A stretch of DNA of 64,000 nt, from positions 1 through 64,000 of the forward strand of contig JAADDS010000012.1 of NCBI GenBank assembly GCA_013153845.1, given 5' to 3'. Below the pieces are notes generated by a model. That model saw only the letters and a list, made by a program, of their open reading frames with translations, did not search any database and was not told the origin of the DNA. Source of the DNA: Methanococci archaeon (GTDB lineage Archaea; AGJL01; Methanococci; Methanococcales; Methanocaldococcaceae). A program made the position numbers and the translations under genes. Of the stretch, positions 27,998 to 38,131 are shown in pieces (the stretch's first letter is position 1; each line of letters starts with the position of its first letter).

Positions 27998-28483
27998 TTA
28001 TTTAATTTCTAATTTTTCTTTAATCTTTTCAATATCTTCTTTGATACCTTCAAATTTTAAAATATGGGGTTCTCCTTTCTCATTTATTGTTATTATTTTA
28101 ATTGTGTATGATTTCAAACTGATTCCGTCCTTCTCTTTTATTGTCTCAATAACCTCAATGTCGTCAAATATCGGATTTATCTGAGTTAATATTAATAAAT
28201 GTCTTTTTCTTAGTTCTTCAGAATATAACTTTTTAATAACATATTTCTCCATGTCATTTTCAGGGTCTTTATTATCTATAATTTTTTTACTAAGGATTTC
28301 TAATATTTCCTTACCTATTTTTTCCATGTCTTCTTTTGGTATCTGGAATTTTGTTATTTCCTCTTCAATATCTTTGTGGGTAATCATTCCAATTCCGTTT
28401 TTACCAACCTTTATTTTAAATTTATCAGTATCTTTGTATTTTGCCAAAGTGTCAACAATTTTTTTAAACTTTTGTTCATCCAT
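27998..28483 (-). CDS. Hypothetical protein, first gene of the cassette
   Basis: 161 aa, Lys/Glu-rich, with an N-terminal helical part (LAKYKDTDKFKIKVGKNGIGMITH) and a C-terminal beta-rich part ending in HILKFEGIKEDIEKIKEKLE. No family is recognised. It leads the co-directional run to the carbamoyltransferase. Codon use and AT content look like the rest of the window, so there is no sign of recent transfer. Confidence 0.5.
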   Translation of the reverse strand: MDEQKFKKIVDTLAKYKDTDKFKIKVGKNGIGMITHKDIEEEITKFQIPKEDMEKIGKEILEILSKKIIDNKDPENDMEKYVIKKLYSEELRKRHLLILTQINPIFDDIEVIETIKEKDGISLKSYTIKIITINEKGEPHILKFEGIKEDIEKIKEKLEIK

Positions 28484-28667
28484 AGTATCACCGATAAGTG
28501 TCTGAATTCATAGTTGCATGGTTTAGATCATATACTTAGCATATGTGTGGTGTTATTATAAGTGTTATTTGAGTTTTTAGAGATTAAATTTTTATTTTTT
28601 AATTATTTTTTATAAGGGATAGGATATATTTATTATGATACTTACAATCTTGTTTCTGGTGATGAGG

Positions 28668-29300
28668 ATGGATCTTTTTAATTTTTATCTTTATGGTTTT
28701 GTATCTCTTTTTATCACAATAGATCCGATTGGTTTAATTCCGATAGTTCATTCCCTAATTTATCCATATCCAGAAGAACAGAGATTTAAGATCATTAAAA
28801 AGGCCATAATCTCCTCTACGATAGTGTTGTTGTTATTTGCGATATTTGGAAATTATATATTTGGTTATTTTGGAATAACGATAGATGCGTTTAGGGTTGC
28901 AGGGGGGCTGTTGCTTTTTAAAATATCTTGGGACATGCTTCATGCAGAAATTCCAAAAACAAAACATAAACCTGACGAGAAATTGGATGTTGGAGATATA
29001 GACAGTGTTGTTTACGTTCCATTGGCAGTTCCATTGATCTCTGGACCTGGAGCAATAACTACAACCATGATCTTGGTTAGCAAAGCCCATACTCTCTTAG
29101 AAAAGATGATTGTTGTATTTTCTATATTATCTGCAATGTTTGTTTCTGCAATAATCCTTTCCCTCTCTGATTTTATAATTAGGAGGGTGAATATTTATGG
29201 AATTAATGCTTTTGTTAGAATAATGGGGCTTTTATTGGCAGCTATTTCTGTTCAAATAATATTCACGGGAATCTTTGGATTTTTTAAATTATTTAAGTGA
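28668..29300 (+). CDS. MarC-family (UPF0056) membrane protein
   Basis: 210 aa with six membrane helices in the MarC pattern: ITIDPIGLIPI in helix 1, VAGGLLLFKISWDML in helix 3, and VPLAVPLISGPGAITTTMIL. Function is uncertain despite the historical antibiotic-resistance name. ATG 28668 follows GGTGATGAGG; earlier ATGs at 28635 and 28662 fit less well. Its end overlaps the convergent PAPS-reductase-like gene by 12 bases. Confidence 0.88.
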   Translation: MDLFNFYLYGFVSLFITIDPIGLIPIVHSLIYPYPEEQRFKIIKKAIISSTIVLLLFAIFGNYIFGYFGITIDAFRVAGGLLLFKISWDMLHAEIPKTKHKPDEKLDVGDIDSVVYVPLAVPLISGPGAITTTMILVSKAHTLLEKMIVVFSILSAMFVSAIILSLSDFIIRRVNIYGINAFVRIMGLLLAAISVQIIFTGIFGFFKLFK

Positions 29301-30518
29301 TTTTAACTTTCTTTTTAGTTCTTTCATTTTTGGAGGCAGGTTTTTCCATCTCCAGAATCCTCTTAAAATTTCATCTTCATCATATCCATATCTCTTTAAA
29401 GTTTCAACCCATCGATTAAATAATTCAGGATAAAGTTCTTTAACTCTTAAAAACTCAGAATTTAAGGCAGATGGGCACATATAGCATCCAATCCTTTCAA
29501 AACCTTTTTCATATAGTGGGTTGTATTCGATCTCATTGAGATATATCCAACTCCACACATCAGTGCCTTTCCAGTCGAGTATTGGGAATATGTTTGTTTG
29601 ATTTGGAATAAATCTGCTTTTTCTTTCATAAGATAATTTTTCTCTTGCAAAGCTTTCGAATTTTCGAGATCCGTCTATTGTATAAACTTCTCTATATTTT
29701 TCTAAATAGTTTTTTAGAGGATTCAATTTGCAAACACTATTGCACCACCTATTCTCCTTAGTTGGGATTCCGTTTTCTTCTAATGCCTTCCAAAAATCCT
29801 TACTTTTTAAAATTGTTAAATTTAATCCGTATTTTTTAGCAAATTTTTTTACAAATTTAGTTGTTTCTTTAAATTCCAAGCCAGTATCTACAAATATAAC
29901 TTCCAAATCATCTATAATTTCATTTGCAAGTAATGTGGAAACTGAGGAATCTTTTCCACCGCTAAATGATGCGTTTATTGTAATGTTTTTCTCTTTGCAT
30001 TTTTCGTTGTATTTTTTTATTATGGAAGTTGATGTTTTTTCCAATTTTTTAATTCTTTCTTTATTCTTTCTTAGGTATTCATCAATTTTCTCAAATTTAA
30101 TATCGTCTTTTAATGTTAGGTCTTTTATCTTTATTGAGTTTCCTTTTTTAATTGCAACACCTACGTAGTTTCCTATTTCAACCCCCACATATTCGTTTTC
30201 TTTAAGATCTTTTATCTCTTCTACATTTTCAATTAAATTTAAAGGGACTTTTTTTCCTTTTAATCTCTTTTTTGTTGGCTTTATTTGAATTTTAGGAGGT
30301 TCAATTAAATAGTAAGATGCATAAGGATGGAATTTCCAATCCAAGTTTAATAAATCAAATTCAAGTATCCCCAAACATTTTCCATCTAAGAAGACCTTTT
30401 TTCTGTAATCAAGCCCACCGATCTTTTTTAAGATTATAGCCAAATCATATGGAAGGTTTTTATTAAGTAGTTTGTTTAACACTTCTATTTCAAATTTTGA
30501 TGCAAATTTGTCATCCAT
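29289..30518 (-). CDS. PAPS reductase-like ATP-pyrophosphatase with N-terminal PUA-like region
   Basis: 409 aa. The PP-loop nucleotide site SFSGGKDSSVS (about 185) and FVDTGLEFKETTKFV follow an N-terminal region of about 160 aa that includes a PUA-like beta domain. Cysteines in RWCNSVCKLNP (about 257-268) and IGCYMCPSAL (about 344-353) probably bind an Fe-S cluster or zinc, as in adenylylsulfate-type reductases and related thiolases. The PUA part suggests RNA as a substrate rather than free PAPS. The assignment to a specific reaction is open. Confidence 0.8.
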   Translation of the reverse strand: MDDKFASKFEIEVLNKLLNKNLPYDLAIILKKIGGLDYRKKVFLDGKCLGILEFDLLNLDWKFHPYASYYLIEPPKIQIKPTKKRLKGKKVPLNLIENVEEIKDLKENEYVGVEIGNYVGVAIKKGNSIKIKDLTLKDDIKFEKIDEYLRKNKERIKKLEKTSTSIIKKYNEKCKEKNITINASFSGGKDSSVSTLLANEIIDDLEVIFVDTGLEFKETTKFVKKFAKKYGLNLTILKSKDFWKALEENGIPTKENRWCNSVCKLNPLKNYLEKYREVYTIDGSRKFESFAREKLSYERKSRFIPNQTNIFPILDWKGTDVWSWIYLNEIEYNPLYEKGFERIGCYMCPSALNSEFLRVKELYPELFNRWVETLKRYGYDEDEILRGFWRWKNLPPKMKELKRKLKSLK

Positions 30519-30545
30519 TGTATCCCATCCTTTTTATTAAGTTAT

Positions 30546-31601
30546 TTATGGTTTTTTATAAACGTGAATATGCCGTATCAATTTTTTATGAATATAAACT
30601 TTATATATGCCTTTTAATTCCATATCTAAATCCACTTTTTTAGGATAGGCAAAAACGAAATAACCGCCTTTTTTAATAAAATTAGGTAATATTTTTAGAA
30701 TTTCTTCAATCTCTCCCTTCTTTGCAGTTGAGATTCCATACGGAGGGTCTGTTATTATCGCATCAACGTTCTCTATTCCAACGTTTTTTAAAAGTTTATC
30801 AACGTGTTTGGCATCTAATCTTTCAATTTTAATTATTTTATCTAACAGGTTGTATTCTTCTAAGTTTATCTTTGTTCCAGATGCCATTCTCCAGTCAATA
30901 TCACATCCGATTAATTTAGCTCCAATTAACCCTGCTTCAATTAAAAATCCTCCTGTTCCACAGAAGGGATCCAAAATGACGTCATTTTCTTTAACTCTTG
31001 CCAAATTTACCATTGCCCTTGCTAATTTTGGGAGCATACAACCGGGATGAAAATATTTTCTTAGATGTGGCCTATTTTTTTGGAAGTATTCTCTATCTCT
31101 TTTTGCCAGTATAGTTGAAACAAAAAATCTATCTTTTAAAATAACAACTCTAATTAAAACATCTGGATTCTCTAAATTTACCTTTGCGTTGGTTTTTGTT
31201 TTTATAATTCCTCCAATTTCTCTTTCAATTTTTAAGGAATTAAGTTTTTTTGTAAATTCATCCTTGTGGAGTTTTAAGACCCTAACTGCAAATGATTTTG
31301 AACTATTAAGATCTTCAGAAGGTATTTCTACATTTTCCTCAAAGATTGATATAAACTTATCAATCAATTTATTTTCATCTTCATATTCTTTTTCACTGAA
31401 TTTGAATTCAAAGACAATTTTATGCCCTTCATCTATATAGCCCCCCCTACTCACGATTTTTTTAGAGGGAGTGTTTTCAGTTATTGCATATCTTCCAACC
31501 TTCTCAATTTTTCCTTTATAGTTATAGATCTCTAAGAGTGCTTTGAGTTCTTCGATTGGAATTTCTTCGTGTTCTCCACTTAACACATAACCTCTTCTCA
31601 T
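30546..31601 (-). CDS. trmG10: tRNA (guanine-10-N2)-dimethyltransferase
   Basis: 351 aa with an N-terminal THUMP region (to about 165) and a C-terminal SAM methyltransferase: MLPKLARAMVNLARV, motif I ILDPFCGTGGFLIEAGLIG (about 207), catalytic TDPPYGIST (about 282). It forms m2,2-G10 in tRNA. Start ATG 31601 follows GGAGGTAGAGTAGG. It follows the MATE gene on the same strand and precedes the PAPS-like gene by 27 bases. Confidence 0.92.
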   Translation of the reverse strand: MRRGYVLSGEHEEIPIEELKALLEIYNYKGKIEKVGRYAITENTPSKKIVSRGGYIDEGHKIVFEFKFSEKEYEDENKLIDKFISIFEENVEIPSEDLNSSKSFAVRVLKLHKDEFTKKLNSLKIEREIGGIIKTKTNAKVNLENPDVLIRVVILKDRFFVSTILAKRDREYFQKNRPHLRKYFHPGCMLPKLARAMVNLARVKENDVILDPFCGTGGFLIEAGLIGAKLIGCDIDWRMASGTKINLEEYNLLDKIIKIERLDAKHVDKLLKNVGIENVDAIITDPPYGISTAKKGEIEEILKILPNFIKKGGYFVFAYPKKVDLDMELKGIYKVYIHKKLIRHIHVYKKP

Positions 31602-31698
31602 CCTACTCTACCTCCAAATTCCTGCTTATATTTCATTTATTCCTTTCTTTTATTATCTCTTTTATTATCTTTTTTCTTTTTTTCTGATGTTTTATTTT

Positions 31699-33066
31699 TT
31701 ATTTTAACTTAGATAGGTATTTAGAAATTGCCTTTAATGTTAAAATTCCAATTAAAAATGAAAAAATACCTGCTGTAAAGTCCCCGATAACCAATCCTAA
31801 GTATACTCCAAATATACCAAGTGAGTAAATAACTGCAAAAATGTAAGAGTATGAGGGATGGCAAATTATACATCTTATTAGAGCGATTATTAGAGATCTT
31901 TCTCCTTTTCCAATCCCTTGAAATAAAGATGAGGTTGTTAATATTAGTGGAGTGAAGAGAAGATAAAATGGAACGATTCTTAACGCTTTAACGAGATCTT
32001 CATACATACTTATTGAAGTTTTAGAATATGTGAATAAATAAGCCAATATAGGAGCAAATGCTATTATACTTGCAACTATAATTACCTCTATCAAAAAACC
32101 AATTTTTAGTGCGTAGAAATACGCTGTTTTTAGTTTTTCATAGTTTCTTGCCCCATAACTTGCTCCAATTACAGATATTGCCCCACTTGCCAATCCCAGC
32201 ATTGGAACAAACCCGATCTCTGTAATTCTTAAAGATGCAGTATATACTGCCAAATTTTCGCTATTTCCTACGATCATTATTATATAATTCATTATAAAAA
32301 ATGAGATTGCCACAGTGATTTCCATAAGTGCAGTGGGAAGAGATACTCTAAGTAAGTCAAACACCACTTCAAAGTTAAATTTAAACTTAGAAAAGTCGAT
32401 TCTAACATAACTCTCTTTTTTTATAAAAAGATAATAGATCAATATTAAAGTAGATAAAAATATGGATGTTAGTGTGGCATAACTTGCACCGGCAATGTTG
32501 AGATGCAAGATATAGATAAAGAGAGGATCTAATACAATATTTGTTAAAGTTCCGATGGCACTTGCTATCATCACGATCTTTGTATTTCCCTCTCCTCTAA
32601 GAACTCCACATAACACCTCGTAGGTTGTAAATAACCAAACACCTAAAACTAACACCCTTAAATATTCGATAGCTAAGATTTTACATATTCCATAAACACC
32701 CATCAAGTCCAATATTCTAAATATATTCGGATAAATGGATATTAAGTATAATCCTCCAAAGATCAGGGCTAAGATTATGGCATGGTTTGCCACATTAATC
32801 GCTCCTTCTTTATCCTTTGCACCAATTTTACGGGCAATTCCAGAACTTGCCCCAACACCCAAACCCCAGCTAACTGCATATATGCTTATTATGATGGGAA
32901 AACTTGCTCCGATAGCGGCTAATGCATTCGCTCCAAGCCCTGAGACCCATATGCTATCTACAAAACTATAAATCGATTCCAAAAACATTGCAAAAATAAT
33001 CGGCTTTGATACTTTAATAATTGCCTTCTTTGGATTTTCTAAGAGCAGTGTTTCAACGTTTTTCAT
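31699..33066 (-). CDS. MATE-family efflux transporter
   Basis: 455 aa with twelve hydrophobic segments in two related halves; the N-terminal half has [32 protein letters not shown] and the second half repeats [12 protein letters not shown] and [19 protein letters not shown]. It would export organic cations or drugs driven by Na+ or H+. Start ATG 33066 follows GGTGGTATTGA. Confidence 0.93.
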   Translation of the reverse strand: MKNVETLLLENPKKAIIKVSKPIIFAMFLESIYSFVDSIWVSGLGANALAAIGASFPIIISIYAVSWGLGVGASSGIARKIGAKDKEGAINVANHAIILALIFGGLYLISIYPNIFRILDLMGVYGICKILAIEYLRVLVLGVWLFTTYEVLCGVLRGEGNTKIVMIASAIGTLTNIVLDPLFIYILHLNIAGASYATLTSIFLSTLILIYYLFIKKESYVRIDFSKFKFNFEVVFDLLRVSLPTALMEITVAISFFIMNYIIMIVGNSENLAVYTASLRITEIGFVPMLGLASGAISVIGASYGARNYEKLKTAYFYALKIGFLIEVIIVASIIAFAPILAYLFTYSKTSISMYEDLVKALRIVPFYLLFTPLILTTSSLFQGIGKGERSLIIALIRCIICHPSYSYIFAVIYSLGIFGVYLGLVIGDFTAGIFSFLIGILTLKAISKYLSKLK

Positions 33067-33404
33067 TCAATACCACCACAAAAATAAAAAATAAAGAAGA
33101 TATTGTAATAATGCAGCTACCACAATACAAAAAATTAGATTTTAAAAGAGATCCATGAAAGAAGAGTTCTATGAAAGTTTAGAAATTATATAAATTTTAT
33201 AAAATCATAACTTCTGAAAAGTTCTGTATTTCATAATTGCATTTTTTTTAGCCAAAATTTTCTATTTATCTTTTTATAATCCCCTACCTTTCCAACTACC
33301 CTCATCTTGCTTCTTTTTCATATTATCTTAGAGATAAAACATTTTAGGCATAAAATTACAAAAAGAGGTTAAAAAGAGAATGGGGGTTTTATTTTAATAA
33401 GAGA
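33067..33404. other. Intergenic region between MATE and aminotransferase genes
   Basis: 338 bases. The only signal I can support is a minus-strand TATA-like AAAATTTATATAATTT near 33184-33200 that could drive the MATE gene. Around 33160-33230 there are loose inverted pieces (TATGAAA and TTTCATA). No reading frame above 30 codons with a ribosome-binding site. Confidence 0.4.
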
Positions 33405-34562
33405 TTATTCTTCTAACAAAACATCTTTTGCTACTTCAACTCCACTCTCTTTAACTTCAAAGCCAAGTTCTTTTAATGCCAATTCTACACAGGCAAGTGT
33501 TGCTAAAACCTCTTTCTCTCCACAGATACCCATATGTCCAATTCTAAATATCTTTCCAGCTAAGTGTTTCTGTCCACCTGCAACAACTATATTATATTTG
33601 TTGCTTAATATGCCTCTAAATTTGCTGTCTTCGATTCCTTCCGGATATTTTGCTGATGTTACTGTTACTGACCTTGCTCTCTCCTTAGCAAACAACTCTA
33701 TGCCCATCGCTTCTAACGCCGCTCTTGTTGCTTTTGCTAATCTTTCATGCCTTTTGACTCTATTTTCAATTCCCTCTTCTAAAACCAAGTCCAATGCAAC
33801 ATTCATTGCATAGGTTAGATTAACTGATGGTGTGTATGGAGTTTGCCTCTTCTCTTCATAGTATTTTTTGTATGCTAACAGATCCAGATAGAAACCAACT
33901 TTGTCGTCATTCTTTTTAATAACTTCCCATGCCTTTTCACTAACTGTTATAGCCGATAATCCTGGTGGAGCTGCTAAACATTTCTGAGAGCCGGTAACAC
34001 AAATATCGATATTGAATTTATCAACATTTACATAATCCCCTCCAAGTGATGAGACAGTATCGACTATGTATAGAGCGTTATAATCTTTAACAACTTCTCC
34101 AATCTCTTTTATTGGATTCCTTGCTCCTGTTGATGTTTCATTATGAACAACTGTAACTGCTTTAATATCATCATGTTTGTCTAATATTTCCTTAACTGCC
34201 TCTGGATCTGCCATATCTCCCCATTCAATATTTAATTTAACTGCTTCTCCTTTGTATGCATTAACAATATTTGCAAATCTCTCTCCAAAGTTTCCTGTAA
34301 TAATGTTTAGGACTTTATCTCCTCTTTTTATGATATTTGAGATTGCCATATCCATTGCTGCCGTTCCTGATCCTGTGATCAAGAATGTGTCATTCTCTGT
34401 CATAAAGACCTTTTTTAGCTTTTCAACTGTATCTTCCAACAAACTGCTGTAATCTTTTGTTCTATGACCGATAACTGGCATTGCCATTGCATTCAAAACC
34501 TCTGGTGGAACCATTGTTGGCCCAGGAATCATTAACAATCTTTTAACCGCATCTAACTTCAT
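33405..34562 (-). CDS. Class V aminotransferase (MJ0959 type; Asp/phosphoserine)
   Basis: 385-aa PLP enzyme of the alanine-glyoxylate/serine-pyruvate branch. Start LLMIPGPTMVPPEVLNAM, GSGTAAMDMAI near 63, the PLP Asp in YIVDTVSSLGGD near 165 and the Schiff-base lysine in CVTGSQKCLAAPPG near 190. The M. jannaschii homologue is reported to act as a broad aspartate and phosphoserine aminotransferase, which would supply serine. Start ATG 34562 follows GGAGGGAAATT. It lies downstream of the transaldolase on the same strand. Confidence 0.88.
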   Translation of the reverse strand: MKLDAVKRLLMIPGPTMVPPEVLNAMAMPVIGHRTKDYSSLLEDTVEKLKKVFMTENDTFLITGSGTAAMDMAISNIIKRGDKVLNIITGNFGERFANIVNAYKGEAVKLNIEWGDMADPEAVKEILDKHDDIKAVTVVHNETSTGARNPIKEIGEVVKDYNALYIVDTVSSLGGDYVNVDKFNIDICVTGSQKCLAAPPGLSAITVSEKAWEVIKKNDDKVGFYLDLLAYKKYYEEKRQTPYTPSVNLTYAMNVALDLVLEEGIENRVKRHERLAKATRAALEAMGIELFAKERARSVTVTSAKYPEGIEDSKFRGILSNKYNIVVAGGQKHLAGKIFRIGHMGICGEKEVLATLACVELALKELGFEVKESGVEVAKDVLLEE

Positions 34563-34639
34563 AATTTCCCTCCATTTTTGATAAGATTTAGGTTATTGAT
34601 TATTAAAATGATTATTAAAGTTATTTATTTTCTACTTAT

Positions 34640-34792
34640 TTACTTCCTACTTTTTAAATACTCTTCCCAGTTCTTCAAAAACCATAGGAGGAAACCTCCT
34701 ATTGGGATACCGCGGATGCACTACCTCGCTGACGCTCGGCAGTGCCTCTTATTTCCTACTTTTTAAATACTCTTCCCAGTCCTTTAAGAACC
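34640..34792. repeat. 109-bp-offset direct repeat of the transaldolase 3' end
   Basis: Bases 34640-34683 repeat as 34749-34792 with only four substitutions. The right copy is the true 3' end of the transaldolase gene ([15 protein letters not shown]-stop, minus strand). The left copy, past the stop, still reads [13 protein letters not shown]-stop; most differences are silent. The 65 bp between (34684-34748) form a palindromic element. The gene end is therefore present twice around an insertion. Confidence 0.9.
34684..34748 (-). mobile_element. Palindromic mini-element related to the IS605-type right end
   Basis: A GC-rich 65-bp block made of two hairpins: ATAGGAGG-AAA-CCTCCTAT (34684-34702) and GCACT...AGTGC (34718-34745) enclosing, on the minus strand, GAGCGTCAGCGAG. 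The same motif plus a nearby hairpin occurs at the right end of the tnpB remnant (47441-47483) and at 54537-54578. No coding capacity. Probably a non-autonomous transposon end. Confidence 0.65.
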
Positions 34793-35402
34793 TCTCTAAG
34801 CCGATGTCTGTTAATGGATGATTGAAGAGTTTATCCATAACTGCTGGTGGTAGTGTAGCAATATCTGCTCCTATTTTAGCTGCTTCTAAAACGTGCCATG
34901 GGTGTCTTACTGAGGCAACGATAACCTCTGTTTTAATATTATAATTTTTATATATCTTTACCACATCTTCAACCAATTTCATTCCAACATGCCCAATGTC
35001 ATCCAATCTTCCTACAAAAGGAGAGACATAGGTAGCTCCTGCCTTAGCAGCTAATAGGGCTTGTAATGGGGAGAAAACTAACGTTACGTTTGTTTTTATT
35101 CCTTCTGATGATAGTATTTTAACTGCTTTCATTCCGTCTTTTGTCATTGGTATCTTTATAACTATGTTGTCCGCTATTTTAGATAAGTCCCTTGCTTCTT
35201 TAACCATTCCTTCCGCATCTGTTGATATAACCTCAGCACTCACTGGGCCTTCAACAATCTGGCAGATCTCTTTCACAACTTCATAGAAATCCCTTCCTTC
35301 TTTTGCTACTAATGTAGGATTTGTTGTAACTCCATCTACTAATCCAAGTTCAGCGTATTTTTTAATATCTTCAACATTTGCAGTATCTAAGAAGAATTTC
35401 AT
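34749..35402 (-). CDS. tal: Transaldolase-like (fructose-6-phosphate aldolase family)
   Basis: 217-aa small class I aldolase: [33 protein letters not shown], Schiff-base lysine in NIVIKIPMT (about 83), [29 protein letters not shown]. It works in the non-oxidative pentose-phosphate reactions. Start ATG 35402 follows GGAGGGATAAG. Its last 14 codons are duplicated just downstream around a mini-element, yet the gene itself is intact. Confidence 0.94.
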   Translation of the reverse strand: MKFFLDTANVEDIKKYAELGLVDGVTTNPTLVAKEGRDFYEVVKEICQIVEGPVSAEVISTDAEGMVKEARDLSKIADNIVIKIPMTKDGMKAVKILSSEGIKTNVTLVFSPLQALLAAKAGATYVSPFVGRLDDIGHVGMKLVEDVVKIYKNYNIKTEVIVASVRHPWHVLEAAKIGADIATLPPAVMDKLFNHPLTDIGLERFLKDWEEYLKSRK

Positions 35403-35621
35403 CTTATCCCTCCAAGTAGTTTTTCATGTTTTTGATGATGTTATATTATTTAATGGGGTTAAAAAGTTATCTCTCACTATAAATTCATATATTTAATTTC
35501 ATGTTAAATGAGTGGTAAATTTTATTAGTTTTAAAGATCAACATCAAGAACACATTAATTATCATCTCATTTATATTATTAAAATAACTCCAACTTTAAA
35601 TTTGCAGTTATGGTGATGAAT

Positions 35622-37739
35622 GTGATAACTTTTAATGAGCAAGATTTTAGATGTAAATATGAATTTAAAATAAAGAACTTTATTAAGGAAGAACTCTCCA
35701 ACAACTTGATAAAAAACGAAATTTTCGAATTTGATATTGGAAAGTTTTTAATGCAATTTCCAGATGCGTGTGAAGTTAATGATATAATAGTGGAGAGACC
35801 GAAGGATGTAGAGGAAGTTATATTGGATATATTTAAAAAAGCATATATCGAATTGTTTGGAGAAGATAAAGAATTAGAAAAAATACAAATTGCATTTAAA
35901 AATCCAAAAGGTTGCGATAAATTAATTGATGAAATTTCAGCAGAGGATATAAATAGATTGGTAAAATTTGAAGGAGTTATAGTTAAAGCGGGAAAGGTTT
36001 GTGCTTTATTAAAGAGAGCATGTTTTGTGTGTCCAAGATGTGGGAATATTAGATACAAAACAATACACAACTATTTTGAAATTCCGAAGGTAGTGTGTAA
36101 TAATGGAGATTGTAGGGAAGAGATGGTTATTGACTTAGAGGAGTCATCATACATAAATATACAAGAGTTAGAGATACAACAACCAATCGACTTAATGAAG
36201 AATCCAGACGATCCTCCAAGAAATATAAAAGTTTTTTTAGAAAATAGTTCTGGAATATACTCTGGAAGAGTTGATGTAGTTGGAACAGTTTTAAAAAAGA
36301 GAACAAAACCAAAATTACCTGTTTTTGAAATTTTTGTTAAGAGCAACTATGTTAAAATTTCTGAAAGTTATCAAAAAATAGAAGTTAGGGATATATTAGG
36401 CAATGAGGAGATCATTGAAACTTTAAACGAACTTGGAAAGAAAAAAAATGTAATAGATTTGCTTTCTGATTATCTAATCTCACAAATAAAGGGATATGAA
36501 TTAGTAAAAAAGGCCATATTTTTGCAACAAATAAAAGGGGCTTATAAATTTCTTCCAGATGGAACCCCTTTAAGAAGAGATAGCCATATCTTGTTAATAA
36601 CAGATCCGGGAATTGGTAAATCAACCATGCTTAGAAGAATAGCGAGATTATTCCCTCAAAATGCCTATGCATCAGTAACTACTGCAACAGGAGGAGGATT
36701 AACTGCTAACGTTATTAGGGAAGCTACCGAAATCGGAGATGGATGGGTAGTTAAGCCGGGTGTCTTTGTTAGAGCTAATGAAGGAACTGCATGTATTGAT
36801 GAGTTAACGGTAGATAAAAATGTTATGAAATACATATTAGAGGCGATGGAGAGCCAAACCATACACGTAAATAAAGGAGGAATAAATGTAAAGTTGCCAG
36901 CGAGATGTGCTGTATTGGCAGCTTGCAACCCTAAAAGAGGAAGATTCGATAGAAATTTAACTGTTATTGAGCAAATAGATATTCCTGCTCCACTTTTAAG
37001 TAGATTTGATTTAATATTTCCACTTATGGATAGACCAAATAGAAAGAGCGATGAAGAGATAGCAGAGCATATACTAAACACCCACATCGAAACAGCAACA
37101 AAAGATTATAATATGTTAGGATCTATAAATATAGACGGAATAGAGGTAGATGAAACCCTTTTAAAATATTATATAATTTATGCAAGAAGTTGTGCCTATA
37201 TTGAAGAAAATCAGGATATTTACTTAGGAGAGTTTGATGAGAAGAGGTTAATAATGCCACATCTGACTGAAAAGGCAAAGAACATTATAAAAAAATATTA
37301 CTTAGAAATGAGAAAATTAGGAGAAGGAGATAATCCAATCCCTATAACTGCAAGACAGTTAGAAGCAGTTATAAGAATCGCTGAAATGCACGCAAAAGCC
37401 CGACTTTCTGATAAAGTTGAGGAAATCGATGCTGAAACAGCAATTGGTATAATCGATGAGTGTTTGAAACAAATTGCCTACGATCCAGAGACGGGAACAT
37501 TGGACTTAGATAAAATAGCTGGAACTCCAAAATCAAGAAGAGATAAAATGGACGCTGTTTTAAATATAATAAAAGAAATAACTGCTTTAAGGGAGGATAA
37601 TTTAGCTCCAGAAGAGGAGATAAAAGAAAGGGCAGAATCATATGGCCTATCAGAAAAAGATGTTAATGATGCACTGAACTATTTAAAAAAAGCAGGGGAT
37701 ATATTCAACCCAAGGCATGGATTTTGGGGGTTGTTATAA
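35622..37739 (+). CDS. mcm: Replicative DNA helicase MCM
   Basis: About 705-aa AAA+ helicase. The N-terminal part has the zinc site CPRCGN...CNNGDC (about 135-165); the core has Walker A DPGIGKST (about 330), Walker B ACIDEL (about 390), sensor 1 AACNPKRGRFD and arginine finger SRFDLIF (about 465); a winged helix ends the chain. Walker A begins TDPG where many MCMs have GDPG. The start is ambiguous: ATG 35610 and ATG 35616 overlap GGTGATG, so GTG 35622 is preferred. It heads a run with rnp4, cobA, pyrB and the TatD gene. Confidence 0.95.
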   Translation: MITFNEQDFRCKYEFKIKNFIKEELSNNLIKNEIFEFDIGKFLMQFPDACEVNDIIVERPKDVEEVILDIFKKAYIELFGEDKELEKIQIAFKNPKGCDKLIDEISAEDINRLVKFEGVIVKAGKVCALLKRACFVCPRCGNIRYKTIHNYFEIPKVVCNNGDCREEMVIDLEESSYINIQELEIQQPIDLMKNPDDPPRNIKVFLENSSGIYSGRVDVVGTVLKKRTKPKLPVFEIFVKSNYVKISESYQKIEVRDILGNEEIIETLNELGKKKNVIDLLSDYLISQIKGYELVKKAIFLQQIKGAYKFLPDGTPLRRDSHILLITDPGIGKSTMLRRIARLFPQNAYASVTTATGGGLTANVIREATEIGDGWVVKPGVFVRANEGTACIDELTVDKNVMKYILEAMESQTIHVNKGGINVKLPARCAVLAACNPKRGRFDRNLTVIEQIDIPAPLLSRFDLIFPLMDRPNRKSDEEIAEHILNTHIETATKDYNMLGSINIDGIEVDETLLKYYIIYARSCAYIEENQDIYLGEFDEKRLIMPHLTEKAKNIIKKYYLEMRKLGEGDNPIPITARQLEAVIRIAEMHAKARLSDKVEEIDAETAIGIIDECLKQIAYDPETGTLDLDKIAGTPKSRRDKMDAVLNIIKEITALREDNLAPEEEIKERAESYGLSEKDVNDALNYLKKAGDIFNPRHGFWGLL

Positions 37740-37756
37740 ATGTTTAAGGGATAACT

Positions 37757-38131
37757 ATGAAAAAAAAGATTTTAGAGAAAAAATTAAAAAAGATCGCTTA
37801 CGAAAGGATAGATATATTAATGAATTTGGCCGAAGAAGAAGCAAAAAAAGGAAACTGGGAGAGGGCAAAAAGATATGTGTTTTTAGCAAGGAAAATTGCT
37901 ATGAAAATGAGAATAAAATTTCCCAAGAAATGGAAGAGGAGGATATGTAAAAAATGCGGAACCCTTTTAATATATGGGAAGAACGCAAGAGTTAGAGTTA
38001 GAAGCAAAACATACCCTCATGTTGTTATAACATGCTTAAACTGTGGAGCAATTTATAGAATTCCAATGATCAGGGAGAAAAAAGAAATAAATAAAAATAA
38101 GGTGGAAAAATGTGTGGAAAAGTTATCTTAG
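37757..38131 (+). CDS. rnp4: Ribonuclease P protein component 4
   Basis: 124-aa Rpr2/RPP21 homologue that binds the specificity domain of RNase P RNA together with Rnp1. N-terminal helices (ERIDILMNLAEEEAKKGNWERAKRYV) and a zinc ribbon with CKKCGTLLIYGKNARVRVRS and CLNCGAIYRIP. Start ATG 37757 follows AAGGGATAACT, 17 bases after mcm. It overlaps cobA by 22 bases. Confidence 0.93.
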   Translation: MKKKILEKKLKKIAYERIDILMNLAEEEAKKGNWERAKRYVFLARKIAMKMRIKFPKKWKRRICKKCGTLLIYGKNARVRVRSKTYPHVVITCLNCGAIYRIPMIREKKEINKNKVEKCVEKLS

